Shown one piece after another: positions 14,929 through 15,131 of a DNA stretch of 15,131 bases (positions are counted from its first letter, which is position 1; each line of letters opens with the position of its first letter). This stretch comes from DATMBL01 sp050735975. Lineage in GTDB: Bacteria > Desulfobacterota > Binatia > UBA9968. A model generated the notes under the pieces. The model was not told the DNA's origin and did no database searches. It was given only the letters and a program-made list of their open reading frames with translations. Position numbers and translations under genes: made by a program. The stretch lies in the NCBI GenBank assembly GCA_050735975.1, contig JBOHVS010000071.1, positions 1 through 15,131 of the forward strand. The letters are read 5' to 3'.

Positions 14929-15131
14929 ATGAAACGACACACAGTGCTAACTGTCAACGGCGAAGATCACCAAATCGAGATCGAGTCGAACCGCTTGTTG
15001 CTTGAAGTGCTCAGAGATACGCTCGGCCTAACCGGCACCAAAGAAGGCTGCTCCATCGGCGTCTGCGGCGCATGCAGCGTCATCATCGACGGCCGGGTCG
15101 TCAGTTCATGCCTCACGTTAGCCGCCGGTTG
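14929..15131 (+). CDS. Second molybdenum hydroxylase [2Fe-2S] subunit (3'-truncated)
   Basis: An ATG at 14929 opens a frame that runs off the right edge after 67 codons plus two bases. The residues align without gaps to the first 67 residues of the FeS subunit at 10892, with the cluster ligands at identical positions: Cys41, Cys46, Cys49 (CSIGVCGAC) and Cys61. GAGGA at 14911-14915 is a possible ribosome site, somewhat distant at 13 bases. The C-terminal cluster domain lies outside the window. It is diverged from the first copy, so it is not a recent duplicate. Its position, 33 bp after the second permease and on the same strand, suggests that a second molybdenum hydroxylase continues downstream in the operon. 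Confidence 0.9.
   Translation, partial: MKRHTVLTVNGEDHQIEIESNRLLLEVLRDTLGLTGTKEGCSIGVCGACSVIIDGRVVSSCLTLAAG

Overview
The window looks like an accessory catabolic gene cluster from an uncultured, probably Gram-negative bacterium of moderately high GC. The Gram-negative guess rests on a secreted binding protein with a signal-peptidase I type leader and no lipobox. The gene mix (UbiD decarboxylases, xanthine-oxidase-family molybdenum hydroxylases, NMT1/SsuA-type ABC transporter) recalls soil or sediment lineages such as deltaproteobacteria-like groups, Rokubacteria or Binatota. This taxonomic guess is weak, because the sequence carries no marker gene.

Layout. 2-247 is the C-terminal tail of a gene cut by the left edge, probably a UbiD-family decarboxylase. 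292-1203 (minus strand) is a LysR-type regulator, noticeably more AT-rich than its neighbours. 1204-1350 is the divergent control region, AT-rich with an imperfect inverted repeat. From 1351 to the right edge every gene is on the plus strand with short gaps, and I see no convincing terminator, so it reads as one long operon: a DUF3891-type protein; two different UbiD-family decarboxylases joined stop-to-start; a molybdopterin subunit; an FAD subunit; a second, paralogous molybdopterin subunit; a [2Fe-2S] subunit; a periplasmic binding protein; a permease; an ATPase; a second permease; and the start of another [2Fe-2S] subunit cut by the right edge.

How the parts may work together (inference). 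The ABC transporter would bring in a small organic acid, plausibly an aromatic or heteroaromatic carboxylate. The molybdenum hydroxylase would oxidise or hydroxylate the ring, or an aldehyde. The prenylated-FMN UbiD enzymes would remove or add a carboxyl group. The LysR protein would sense the substrate or an intermediate. The substrate cannot be read from the sequence. No UbiX (prenyl-FMN synthase) and no molybdenum-cofactor maturation factor is present, so these must be supplied from elsewhere.

Most unusual points: two full-length molybdopterin subunits share one FAD subunit and one complete FeS subunit; the two UbiD proteins differ at the metal-ligand histidine (His192 in one, Gln200 in the other); two non-identical permeases flank a single ATPase; and an uncharacterised DUF3891-type protein with an HD-like residue pattern leads the operon. 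There is no intergenic stretch over 300 bases. I found no tRNA, rRNA, CRISPR array or insertion sequence.
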